Notes under the pieces: model-generated
Database searches by the model: none
Seen by the model: only the letters and a program-made list of their open reading frames with translations
What the model was told of the DNA's origin: nothing
Source of the DNA: Streptomyces violaceoruber
GTDB lineage: Bacteria > Actinomycetota > Actinomycetes > Streptomycetales > Streptomycetaceae
Length of the DNA stretch: 64,000 nt
Assembly (NCBI GenBank): GCA_000720805.1
Contig: JODI01000015.1
Location: 62,001 to 126,000 of the forward strand
Direction: 5' to 3'
Made by a program: the position numbers and the translations under genes
Part shown: positions 24,640-32,503 of the stretch, one piece after another
How the letters are laid out: every line of letters starts with the position of its first letter
Position numbering within the stretch: the first letter of the stretch is position 1

Positions 24640-25827
24640 TCACGGCAGCAGCTCCAAGCCCGAGCGCAGCAGTGCCGGGACCGCGGAGCCGACCCGCTCG
24701 AAGCCGGTGCCGACCGTCTGACCCGCGCGATAGCGGGCGTGGATTCCCTCGGCGATGACCGCGAGCTTGAAGCAGCCCAGCGCCTGGTAGAAGGCCAGGG
24801 CCTCGATGTCCCGGCCGGACCGCGTGGCGTACCGCTCGGCCAGCTCGCGACCCGCGGGGAAGCCGGCGTTGGCCGTGGGAACGTGGCGCGCTCCGAGCAC
24901 CGGCTCGCAGACCGGGTCCCAGTACATGAGCAGCATCCCGAGGTCGGCGAGAGGATCGCCGAGCGTGGCCATCTCCCAGTCGACGATCGCGGCGATCCGC
25001 CCGAAGTCGCCCGGCTCCAGGATGGTGTTGTCCAGGCGGTAGTCGCCGTGCACGATCGTCGGCGCGCCGCTCACGGGCAGGGCGCGGGTGAGCCGGCGGT
25101 GGAGCGCTTCGAGGTCGGGCAGTGAACGGGTGGCGACCTTGTCCCACTGGCTGCGCCACCGCCGCACCTGGCGCTCCAGATAACCGTCGGGACGGCCGAA
25201 GTCGCCGAGCCCGACGTCGGCGATGTCGACCGCATGCAGTGCCGCCAGCGCGTCCACCAGCGCATCGGCGCTTCGCCGGGCGTCGGCCGGGGGCAGCGCG
25301 GCGACCTCGTCACCGTCGCGCAGCACGGCGCCCTCCACGAAGTCGACGACGCAGAACGGCGCCCCGATCACCGCCGGGTCCGTGCACGACAGCACGGCTC
25401 GGGCCACCGGCACGTCGGTGCCGCCGAGTGCGGCGACGACCCGGTACTCGCGGTCCATGTCGTGGGCGGTCGGGGTGAGCACGCCCAGCGGCGGCCGGCG
25501 CAGCACCCATCGGTGTGTCCCGTCGGTCACCTCGTAGGTGAGGTTGGAGCGCCCGCCGTGCAGCAGCTCGACCTTCAACGGGCCCGCGCACTGCGGCACA
25601 TGGCGTTCGAAGTAGCGCTGCAGGGCGGGGCCGTCGATGCCGACCACGGCCGTGTCCGGAGTGGTTGCCGTGGTCTGCGGTGTGGCCGCCGTCGTCTGCG
25701 GTGCCGCCACCGTGCGCTCGGACGCGGGCTCCGACGCATGCTCTGTCGCGGGCTCCGGGGGATGTTCTGTCGCGGGCTGCGACGCGCGCTCTGCCGTCGG
25801 CCCCGACACACCCTCCGTTGTGGTCAT
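24640..25827 (-). CDS. APH-type phosphotransferase, second hydroxyacyl-CoA kinase candidate
   Basis: 395 aa. The kinase core has LLHGGRSNLTYEV, IVHGDYRLDNTIL (catalytic loop) and VDWEMATLGDPLADLG (metal site), the ACAD10/11-LvaA type. The first 60 residues are unusual: a Thr/Ala/Pro/Glu-rich, repeat-like stretch (PATEHPPEPATEHASEPASE) with no counterpart in the kinase at 12817. ATG 25827 overlaps the ACAD stop by four bases, so the two are translationally coupled. This is the second kinase plus ACAD pair in the window, with the genes in the opposite order from the pair at 12817-15144. Confidence 0.85.
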   Translation of the reverse strand: MTTTEGVSGPTAERASQPATEHPPEPATEHASEPASERTVAAPQTTAATPQTTATTPDTAVVGIDGPALQRYFERHVPQCAGPLKVELLHGGRSNLTYEVTDGTHRWVLRRPPLGVLTPTAHDMDREYRVVAALGGTDVPVARAVLSCTDPAVIGAPFCVVDFVEGAVLRDGDEVAALPPADARRSADALVDALAALHAVDIADVGLGDFGRPDGYLERQVRRWRSQWDKVATRSLPDLEALHRRLTRALPVSGAPTIVHGDYRLDNTILEPGDFGRIAAIVDWEMATLGDPLADLGMLLMYWDPVCEPVLGARHVPTANAGFPAGRELAERYATRSGRDIEALAFYQALGCFKLAVIAEGIHARYRAGQTVGTGFERVGSAVPALLRSGLELLP

Positions 25828-27026
25828 CGCGCGGCCCTCCGCTCCCGCGCCGCCCGCACCGCGCGTTTGGCGATGGCCCAGCGATGCGTCTCGGACGGAC
25901 CGTCGTAGATCCGGAACGGACGCACCTCCCGGTACAGCCGCGACAGCGGGGCGTCGCCGGAGATGCCGAGCGCGCCGCACACCTGCACGGACCGGTCGAC
26001 CACGCGGTTCACCGCCTCGGAGACGTACGTCTTCGCGATGGAGGTGTGCTGGGCGGCCGGGCGCCCCTGGTCCAGTTCCCAGCAGGCTCGCAGCAGCACC
26101 GCCCGACTGGTCTCGATGTCGATCTCGGAGTCGGCCAACAGCTGCTGCACCATGCCCAGTTCGGCCAGCGGCTTGCCGAAGGCCGAACGGTCCACCGCCC
26201 GCTCCAGGGCGATGTCCTGTGCCCGGCGTGCCACCCCGAGCCAGCGCATGCAATGCGTCATACGGGCGGGCCCCAGACGCACCTGGGCATGCGCGAAGCC
26301 CTGGTCCACCTCGCCCAGCACGGCACCGTCGCCGACCTCGCAGTGGTCGAGGACGACCTCGCTGTGCCCGCCGAACAGCCCCTGGTCCAGGGTGTCGATG
26401 TTCCGGACGACCTTCATGCCCGGGTTGTCGGCGTCGACGAGGAACATCGTCGCGCCGCCCGCGTCGCCGGCGACGCCGCTCGTGCGGGCCATGCAGATGG
26501 CGAAGCCGGCCCCGTCGGCGCCGCTGATGAACCACTTGCGGCCGTCGATCCGCCAGCCGCCCGCGGTCCTCGTCGCCGTGGTGGCCAGCGCACGAGGGTC
26601 GGACCCCGCGCCCGGCGCCGGTTCCGTCATCGCGAAGCAGGAGCGCACCTCCCCGGACGCCAGCGGCCGGAGATACCGCTCCTTCTGCTCCTCGTCGGCG
26701 ACCACCTCGAGCAGGTGCATATTGCCCTCGTCGGGCGCCGCGCAGTTGAGCGCGAGGGGACCAAGCAGCGAGTATCCGGCCGCTTCGAACACCACGGCCT
26801 GGCCGCAGAGATCCAGCCCGAGCCCGCCCCACTCCTGCCCCACATGCGGAGCGAACACGCCCGCGGCCCGGGCCGCGTCCTGCAGCCGGCGCCGCAGCGG
26901 TTCCGGCCCGTCATGGACGTTCCCGTCGCATGCCTGCTCCTCCGGCTGCACCACGTCCCGCACGAACTCGGTGGTGCGCCGTGCGATGTCGGCGACCCTC
27001 TCGTCGGTCTCGAATCCGATCGACAC
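25824..27026 (-). CDS. Acyl-CoA dehydrogenase, partner of the 24640 kinase
   Basis: 400 aa. RSCFAMTEPAPGAGSDPRAL is the flavin/substrate block, related to the RSCFxMTEP signature of ACAD10/11 but with GAGSD in place of VASSD. QVCGALGISGDAPLSRLY and RIYDGPSETHRWAIAKR close the C-terminal domain. GTG 27026 follows AGGGGT. It is the first gene of a three-gene leftward group with the kinase and the SDR. Its promoter is TTGACA-N18-TCTCAT, with an 18-bp inverted repeat at 27043-27060 directly downstream, so it is probably repressed by a regulator different from the TetR at 18766. Confidence 0.9.
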   Translation of the reverse strand: MSIGFETDERVADIARRTTEFVRDVVQPEEQACDGNVHDGPEPLRRRLQDAARAAGVFAPHVGQEWGGLGLDLCGQAVVFEAAGYSLLGPLALNCAAPDEGNMHLLEVVADEEQKERYLRPLASGEVRSCFAMTEPAPGAGSDPRALATTATRTAGGWRIDGRKWFISGADGAGFAICMARTSGVAGDAGGATMFLVDADNPGMKVVRNIDTLDQGLFGGHSEVVLDHCEVGDGAVLGEVDQGFAHAQVRLGPARMTHCMRWLGVARRAQDIALERAVDRSAFGKPLAELGMVQQLLADSEIDIETSRAVLLRACWELDQGRPAAQHTSIAKTYVSEAVNRVVDRSVQVCGALGISGDAPLSRLYREVRPFRIYDGPSETHRWAIAKRAVRAARERRAAR

Positions 27027-27042
27027 ATTGACCCCTGACCTT

Positions 27043-27090
27043 GGCTATCAGTCATTAGCCATGAGAGAGGTAGATGAGACCTTGTGTCAA
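27043..27090 (-). promoter_or_regulatory. Promoter with 18-bp operator copy 1
   Basis: On the minus strand, TTGACA (27090-27085), an 18-base spacer and TCTCAT (27066-27061) are followed by GGCTAATGACTGATAGCC (27060-27043). The operator arms GGCTA/TAGCC are palindromic. Bound protein would block the start site of the ACAD gene. Confidence 0.6.
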
Positions 27091-27129
27091 GGCTTCTGTA
27101 TTCCTCTCGCGGTCGATGGGTCGGCAGAA

Positions 27130-27147
27130 GGCTAATCATTGATAGCT
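27130..27147 (+). promoter_or_regulatory. 18-bp operator copy 2
   Basis: GGCTAATCATTGATAGCT matches copy 1 at 15 of 18 positions, in opposite orientation and about 87 bp away. It lies between the leftward ACAD group and the BTAD regulator, which suggests cooperative or looped binding, or control of both directions. Confidence 0.6.
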
Positions 27148-27278
27148 TGCAAGACGGTCACAAGACGGTGGCATGCCGGATTGGCCGGCCCGCCGCAGAT
27201 CAAGAGCTGGGCACGCGCCAAGTGGTCCGCGACCGGCGGGAGTTCGGGAGTCCGCCGGGTCTTGGTTAATCTGCACGG

Positions 27279-30200
27279 GTGACCACCGACCTGACCCTGC
27301 TGCCGCGTGTCGCCTGTCGCGGACAGGAAGTCACCGCGCCCCGGCTGCGCGGTCTCCTGGCCCTGCTCGCGGGCGACCTCCGCACGGGCTGCAGCACCGA
27401 GCGGCTTGTGACGGGGCTGTGGCCCGACGAGCTGCCGGAGCGGCCGGGGAAGGCGCTGCAGGTCCTCGTGTCCAGGGCACGGGCGCAGCTGGGCGCCGAC
27501 GTCATCGCCGGCACGCCGACCGGATACCGGCTCACCCTCGCCGAGGACCAGGTCGACAGCTCCGCCCTGCTGCTGCACGCCGCCGCGAGCGCGCACCGGG
27601 CCAGGGCCGGGGACCACGCGGGTTCGCTGGCCGCGGCCGAGGCCGGGCTCGCGCTGTGGGAGGGCACCCCTGACGGGGCCGGCGGGCCCGGCGAAAGCAC
27701 AGACCCCGTGGCCGCGTTGCGCGCCGAGCGGGCCCCCGTGCACGGCGCGCTCGAACGCGCGCGGGCGCTCGCGCTCGCCCGCCTCGGACGGCACGCGGAG
27801 GCGGCCACGCCGCTGGCCGCGTTCGCCTCACAGCATCCGCGCGACGAGGAAGTGCTCGCCGAACTGCTGCGCGGCGAGGCGGCGACGGCGGGCCCGTCCG
27901 CCGCGCTGACGCGGTACGAGGCCTACCGCCGTGAGCTGCGCGACGAGCTCGGCACGGACCCGGGTGCCGGGCTCAAGGCCGTGCACCAGGAGCTGCTGAG
28001 CGGCGAGGCGCCCGCGGTCAGGCACGGCGTGCCGCACGAGCCGAACCCGCTCGTCGGCCGGGACGAGGACATCGCGGCGGTGGAGCGGCTGCTCGGCGCC
28101 TCCCGCGCCGTCACCGTCGTCGGTCCCGGCGGACTCGGCAAGACCCGGCTCGCGCACGCCGTCAGCCGCCGGGCCGAGCAGCGCGTGGTGTACTTCGTGC
28201 CGCTCGCCGGCGTCACCGCGGACGAGGACGTGGCCGCCGAGGTGGCCTCCGCGCTCGGCGCGGGCGAGGGGCGGCACGGCGCCGTGGGCGGCCTCGCCCC
28301 GGCCGACCCGGTGTCCGGCATCCTCGGCGTGCTCGGCTCCGGGCCCGATCTGCTGGTGCTGGACAACTGCGAGCAGGTCATCACGGGCGCCGCCGACCTC
28401 GTACAGGCCCTGGTCTCGTCCTCGAAGGACCTGCGAGTGCTGGTCACCAGCCGGGCCCCGCTGGGCCTCACGTCGGAGGCGGTGTACGCGCTGCCGGAGC
28501 TCCGTCTGGACACCTCGGTCGAACTGTTCACGCAGCGGGCCCGGGCCGCCCGGCCCGGCGTGGAGCTGCCGCCGGACGCGGTGGCCGAGCTGTGCCGCCA
28601 CCTCGACGGGCTGCCGCTCGCCGTGGAGTTGGCCGCGGCGCGGGTGCGCGCGTTGTCGGTGCCGGAGATCGCCCGCCGCCTCGGCGACCGGTTCGCGCTG
28701 CTGCGCGGCGGGGCGCGGGACGCACCGGAGCGCCACCGCACGCTGCACGCGGTCGTGGAGTGGAGCTGGAACCTGCTCACGCAGGACGCCAGGGCGGCGC
28801 TGCGCACGCTGTCCGTCTTCCCCGGCGGCTTCTCCGGCGAGGCGGCGGAGCAGGTCCTCGGCGAGGATGCGCTGTCTCTCCTGGAGCAGCTGGCCGACCA
28901 GTCGCTGCTCACCGTCGCCGACACCCCGGCCGGCGTGCGGTTCCGGATGCTGGAGACCGTACGGGAGTTCAGCGCGGCACAGCGTACGGAGGCGAGCGAG
29001 GACGAGGAGGCCGTGGGCCGGTTCCTCGCCTGGGCGCGGGCCTTCGGGATCGCGCACCACGACTGGCTCCTCGGCTCGCAGCCGGGGACCGTGTGGGAGC
29101 GGATCAGGGCCGAGCAGGACAACCTCGTACTGGCCCTGCGGTACGCCCTGGCCCGCACGGACGGCCCCACCACCGCCGCGCTCACCGCCGTCCTGGCCGC
29201 CCTGTGGTCCACCGGCTCCAGCTACCCCCGCCTCACCGCGCTCGCCGCGGACACCGGCCCGCCGCTGTCGCACTACCACCCCGAGCCCGAATACGTCGAA
29301 GTCGCCCGTGCCGCCGCGGTGTTCTGCACGGCGAGCCAGTTCATGGGCTACGGCCCACGCGCCGTACGCCACCTCGTCACCCTCCGGCGGTTGCCCCCGG
29401 CCCCGCCGGACACGCTGCTGCGCGCCGTCGCGACGGTTCTGAGCGCGGTTCCCGAGATGCGGCCCCCCGACTACGACGTGCTGCGGGAGCTCTGCGACAG
29501 CGAGCAGCCGCTGCTCGCCGGCATCGCCGAGTGCGTCGCCACCTATGTCTGGGAGTACGAGCACGACATCGACCGCGCGCTCGCCTCGGCTCGCCGGATC
29601 GTCGCCGCACTGGCGCCGGCTGACAATCCGTTCCTGCAGGTCACAGGCCACGCTCGGCTGGGCGATCTGTGCTTGCAGACGGAGCAGGGCGAGGCCGCGT
29701 ACGGGCACCTCAAGGCGGCGCTGGAGGCGCTGCCGCGGCTCGGCGACGAGCACGACGCCATCGGCGTCCGCTGGGGCCTCGTCCTCGCCTGCCTGCAGCG
29801 CGGCGACCCCGACGAGGCCGAGTACTGGCTGCGACAGACGGAGGGCGACAACGCCCCGCAGAAGGACGACTTCTACAGCCCCGACTTCGGCGGGCGCGCC
29901 GAGATCGCGCTCGCCCGCGGGCTGACCGAGGTCGGGCTCGGCCTGTGGCGCAACGCCGTGGAGCGGATGCCCGCGGCCGGTTCGCAGGGCGGCGACCCCT
30001 TCTTCGACAGGTGGTCGCTGCAGGTCCAGTCGGCGGCGGTGACGGCGCACGCGCACGCCGGCCGTGTCGAACTCGTCGCGGGGCCGGTGGACCGGCTGCG
30101 GCAGAGGTTGCGGACGCTGCTCTCCGCTCCGTCCGGCTCACCGATGGAGCTCCCCGTGTTCGGGACGGTGCTGCACGCCCTCGGCATGGCCCGGCTCGCC

Positions 30201-30422
30201 TCCGGCGACGCCACCGCCGTACGGATGATCGCGCTGGCCGAACGGCTGCGGGTGCTGCGCGAGTTCCAGCCGACGATGTCGGCGGACCGCGCCCGCAAGG
30301 CGGTCGACGCCGCCGGGAGGACCGCCGGGGCGGCGTACGCCGACGCGGTGTCGGAGTACGCCGCCCTGGGGCGGGACGAGTTGCGGGAGGCAGCCCGCGC
30401 GCTCATTTCGGGTCGCGGTTGA
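27279..30422 (+). CDS. AfsR/SARP-like transcriptional regulator with BTAD and ATPase domains
   Basis: 1047 aa. Residues 1 to about 90 form a winged-helix DNA-binding domain of OmpR type (LVTGLWPDELPERPGKALQVLVSRARAQL). About 95-245 is the BTAD helical domain, ending RYEAYRRELRDELGTDPGAGL. A STAND/NB-ARC-like ATPase follows, with VVGPGGLGKTRLAHAVS (Walker A) and LLVLDNCEQV (Walker B). The rest is helical, TPR-like. Such proteins activate secondary-metabolite or other gene clusters in actinomycetes. GTG 27279 is used; the ribosome site is weak (possibly leaderless or GCACGG). Its 3' end overlaps the convergent permease by 20 bases. The target genes are not evident; the exporter is the nearest candidate. 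Confidence 0.9.
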   Translation: MTTDLTLLPRVACRGQEVTAPRLRGLLALLAGDLRTGCSTERLVTGLWPDELPERPGKALQVLVSRARAQLGADVIAGTPTGYRLTLAEDQVDSSALLLHAAASAHRARAGDHAGSLAAAEAGLALWEGTPDGAGGPGESTDPVAALRAERAPVHGALERARALALARLGRHAEAATPLAAFASQHPRDEEVLAELLRGEAATAGPSAALTRYEAYRRELRDELGTDPGAGLKAVHQELLSGEAPAVRHGVPHEPNPLVGRDEDIAAVERLLGASRAVTVVGPGGLGKTRLAHAVSRRAEQRVVYFVPLAGVTADEDVAAEVASALGAGEGRHGAVGGLAPADPVSGILGVLGSGPDLLVLDNCEQVITGAADLVQALVSSSKDLRVLVTSRAPLGLTSEAVYALPELRLDTSVELFTQRARAARPGVELPPDAVAELCRHLDGLPLAVELAAARVRALSVPEIARRLGDRFALLRGGARDAPERHRTLHAVVEWSWNLLTQDARAALRTLSVFPGGFSGEAAEQVLGEDALSLLEQLADQSLLTVADTPAGVRFRMLETVREFSAAQRTEASEDEEAVGRFLAWARAFGIAHHDWLLGSQPGTVWERIRAEQDNLVLALRYALARTDGPTTAALTAVLAALWSTGSSYPRLTALAADTGPPLSHYHPEPEYVEVARAAAVFCTASQFMGYGPRAVRHLVTLRRLPPAPPDTLLRAVATVLSAVPEMRPPDYDVLRELCDSEQPLLAGIAECVATYVWEYEHDIDRALASARRIVAALAPADNPFLQVTGHARLGDLCLQTEQGEAAYGHLKAALEALPRLGDEHDAIGVRWGLVLACLQRGDPDEAEYWLRQTEGDNAPQKDDFYSPDFGGRAEIALARGLTEVGLGLWRNAVERMPAAGSQGGDPFFDRWSLQVQSAAVTAHAHAGRVELVAGPVDRLRQRLRTLLSAPSGSPMELPVFGTVLHALGMARLASGDATAVRMIALAERLRVLREFQPTMSADRARKAVDAAGRTAGAAYADAVSEYAALGRDELREAARALISGRG

Positions 30423-31221
30423 ACAACGCAGTCGACCAGCGGTAGCCGAGCGCCGTCAGTCCGACGCACCAGACGATCGCGATCCACCAGTTGTCGCCGA
30501 TCTCGGTGCCGAGCAGCAGGCCGCGCAGGGTTTCGATGGCCGGCGTGAACGGCTGGTACTCGGCGATCGGCTGGAACCAGCCCGGGATCGCGTCGATGGG
30601 GACGAAGGCGCTCGAGATGAGCGGGAGGAGGATCAGCGGCGTCGCCATGTTGCTGGCCGCCTCGGGGTTGGGGCTGGCCATGCCCATCCCGACCGCGATC
30701 CAGGTGAGGGCCAGGGTGAACAGCGCGATCAGTCCGAACGCCGCCAGCCACTCCAGGGCCGTGGCGTCCGTGGACCGGAAGCCGATCGCCACGGCGACGG
30801 CACCGACCAGGACCAGGCTGGCGAGCACCTGCAGCACGCTGCCGACGACGTGCCCGACGAGCACCGACCCGCGGTAGACCGCCATCGTGCGGAAGCGGGC
30901 GATGAGGCCCTCGGTCATGTCCATGGAGACGGAGACCGCGGCCCCGATCACGGTGCTGCCGATGGTCATCATCAGCAGGCCCGGGACGAGATAGGCGATG
31001 TAGTCGGAGCGGTCGGCGCCGCCGCCGCCGATGCCCGCGCTCATCACGCCTCCGAAGACGTAGACGAAGAGCAGCAGCAGCATGATCGGCGTGAGCAGCA
31101 GGTTCAGGGTCAGGGACGGGTAGCGCCGTACGTGCAGCAGGTTGCGGCGCAGCATCGTGGACGAGTCGCGTACGGCGAGGGAGAACCGGGTCGGGCGGGC
31201 GGGAGCCAGGGGGGCGCTCAT
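30403..31221 (-). CDS. ABC exporter permease, DrrB-like
   Basis: 272 aa with about six membrane segments (for example LTLNLLLTPIMLLLLFVYVF and LLMMTIGSTVIGAAVSV). The cytoplasmic motif MTEGLIARFRTMAVYRGSVL and the segment SSAFVPIDAIPGWFQPIAEY are typical of the ABC-2/DrrB family, which exports drugs or lipophilic metabolites. The N-terminal 25 residues are cytoplasmic and basic. ATG 31221 overlaps the ATPase stop (ATGA). It converges with the regulator gene with a 20-base overlap, so read-through of either would make antisense RNA. Confidence 0.92.
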   Translation of the reverse strand: MSAPLAPARPTRFSLAVRDSSTMLRRNLLHVRRYPSLTLNLLLTPIMLLLLFVYVFGGVMSAGIGGGGADRSDYIAYLVPGLLMMTIGSTVIGAAVSVSMDMTEGLIARFRTMAVYRGSVLVGHVVGSVLQVLASLVLVGAVAVAIGFRSTDATALEWLAAFGLIALFTLALTWIAVGMGMASPNPEAASNMATPLILLPLISSAFVPIDAIPGWFQPIAEYQPFTPAIETLRGLLLGTEIGDNWWIAIVWCVGLTALGYRWSTALFNRDPK

Positions 31222-32225
31222 CGGACGGTCTCCTTGGACTGGTTGGACTGGTTGGACTGGTTGGACTGGTTGGGCCGGCTGGGGACGTCGGTGCCGCCGG
31301 TCAGGGCGAAGAACACGTCGTCGAGGTCGGGGGTGTGCACGGTCAGCTCGTCCGCCTCGACGCCGGCCGAGTCCAGCCAGTCGAGGATGGCGCGCAGCTC
31401 GCGCTGGCTGCCGTCGCTGGGAATCTGCAGCGACAGCGCCTCGTCGTCCCCGGTGGCCTCGCGCAGGGCGACGGCGGCGGACCGGTACGCGGCCGGGTCG
31501 GTGAACCTCAGCCGCACATGCCCGCCCGGGACGATCCGCTTCAGCTCGTCGGCGCTTCCCTCGGCGGCGAGCTTTCCATCGCTCAGCACCGCGATGCGGT
31601 CGGCGAGTTCGTCGGCCTCCTCCAGATACTGGGTGGTGAGGAAGACCGTGACGCCGCCGGAGACCAACTCGCGGATGATCCCCCACATGGTGTGGCGGCT
31701 GCGCGGGTCGAGGCCGGTGGTCGGCTCGTCGAGGAAGATGATCCGCGGATCCCCGACCAGCGTCATGGCGATGTCCAGGCGGCGCTTCATGCCGCCGGAG
31801 TAGGTGGAGACGGGCTTGTTCGCCGCCTCCACCAGGTCGAAGCGCTCCAGGAGTTCGGCGGCGGCACGGCGGCCCTCGCTGCGGGAGAGATGGTGCAGGT
31901 CCGCCATGAGCAGCATGTTCTCCTCGCCGGTGATCAGCCCGTCCACGGCGGAGAACTGCCCGGTGACACCGATCGCGGCCCGCACCGCCTGCGGAGCGGT
32001 GGCCAGGTCGTGGCCGCCGACGTGCAGCTCGCCGGCGTCGGCGGTGATGAGAGTGGAGAGGATCTTGACGACGGTGGTCTTGCCGGCGCCGTTCGGGCCG
32101 AGCAGGGAGAAGACGGTGCCTTCCGGTACCGCCAGGTCGATGCCGTCGAGAACCGTCTTGTCCCCGTAGGCCTTGCGCAGCCCCTTGGCCGCGATGGCGA
32201 GTGAGCGGGATGTCGTTGTCGTCAT
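31218..32225 (-). CDS. ABC exporter ATP-binding protein, DrrA-like
   Basis: 335 aa. LLGPNGAGKTTVVKIL is Walker A, YSGGMKRRLDIAMTL the ABC signature, IIFLDEPTTGLDPRSR Walker B, and VFLTTQYLEEAD the H-loop. The length and the C-terminal regulatory extension match DrrA-type proteins that pair with DrrB permeases. The C-terminus carries four exact 9-bp repeats encoding Asn-Gln-Ser (31234-31269), an addition not expected in the family. GTG/ATG starts are available at 32225. A TGCCGCA...TGCGGCA hairpin overlaps the start region (about 32224-32242) and might restrict translation. Confidence 0.93.
   Translation of the reverse strand: MTTTTSRSLAIAAKGLRKAYGDKTVLDGIDLAVPEGTVFSLLGPNGAGKTTVVKILSTLITADAGELHVGGHDLATAPQAVRAAIGVTGQFSAVDGLITGEENMLLMADLHHLSRSEGRRAAAELLERFDLVEAANKPVSTYSGGMKRRLDIAMTLVGDPRIIFLDEPTTGLDPRSRHTMWGIIRELVSGGVTVFLTTQYLEEADELADRIAVLSDGKLAAEGSADELKRIVPGGHVRLRFTDPAAYRSAAVALREATGDDEALSLQIPSDGSQRELRAILDWLDSAGVEADELTVHTPDLDDVFFALTGGTDVPSRPNQSNQSNQSNQSKETVR
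31234..31269 (-). repeat. 9-bp tandem repeat at the ABC ATPase 3' end
   Basis: Four exact copies of TTGGACTGG (plus strand) and one degenerate fifth copy encode a (Asn-Gln-Ser) run near the C-terminus. Slippage would add or remove three residues without frameshift. Confidence 0.95.
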
Positions 32226-32422
32226 GCCGCAGAGGTTGCGGCAGGGCGCCTTCAGCGTGGTTTCACGACGGTTTCAGGGTCCTGGAACCGAGGCACTGTT
32301 CGGGTCCGGCCGGCCGCCGTCGGGCCGCTGTTCGACGACTCGGGGGAGCACCGCCGGGATCGGGGGACTCGTCGAAGGTCCGAGGTGCGGGCCGGCCCTC
32401 GCGCTCGGCCTGCCCTCGGTGG

Positions 32423-32473
32423 ATGATCCCTCCTGGGCCCGGTCGCATCGGCGACCGGCCCACGAGGGATCAT
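32423..32473. repeat. Long inverted repeat before the aldo/keto reductase gene
   Basis: The left arm starts ATGATCCCTCCTGGGCC (32423) and the right arm ends GGCCCACGAGGGATCAT (32473). The inner arms GGTCGC/GCGACC close a 4-base loop ATCG. Overall the arms are about 23-24 bp with one mismatch and one bulge. It ends 30 bases before ATG 32504, so it may be an attenuator, a terminator for upstream transcription or a protein-binding palindrome. The rest of the 278-base gap shows no gene. Confidence 0.85.
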
Positions 32474-32503
32474 GAGCACACCTACGCAACGAGGGGTTCA
32501 ACG

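Noticed and set aside
27828-30056. 742-codon minus-strand frame
   Set aside because: Antisense to the BTAD/ATPase regulator, with composition typical of shadow frames in high-GC DNA.
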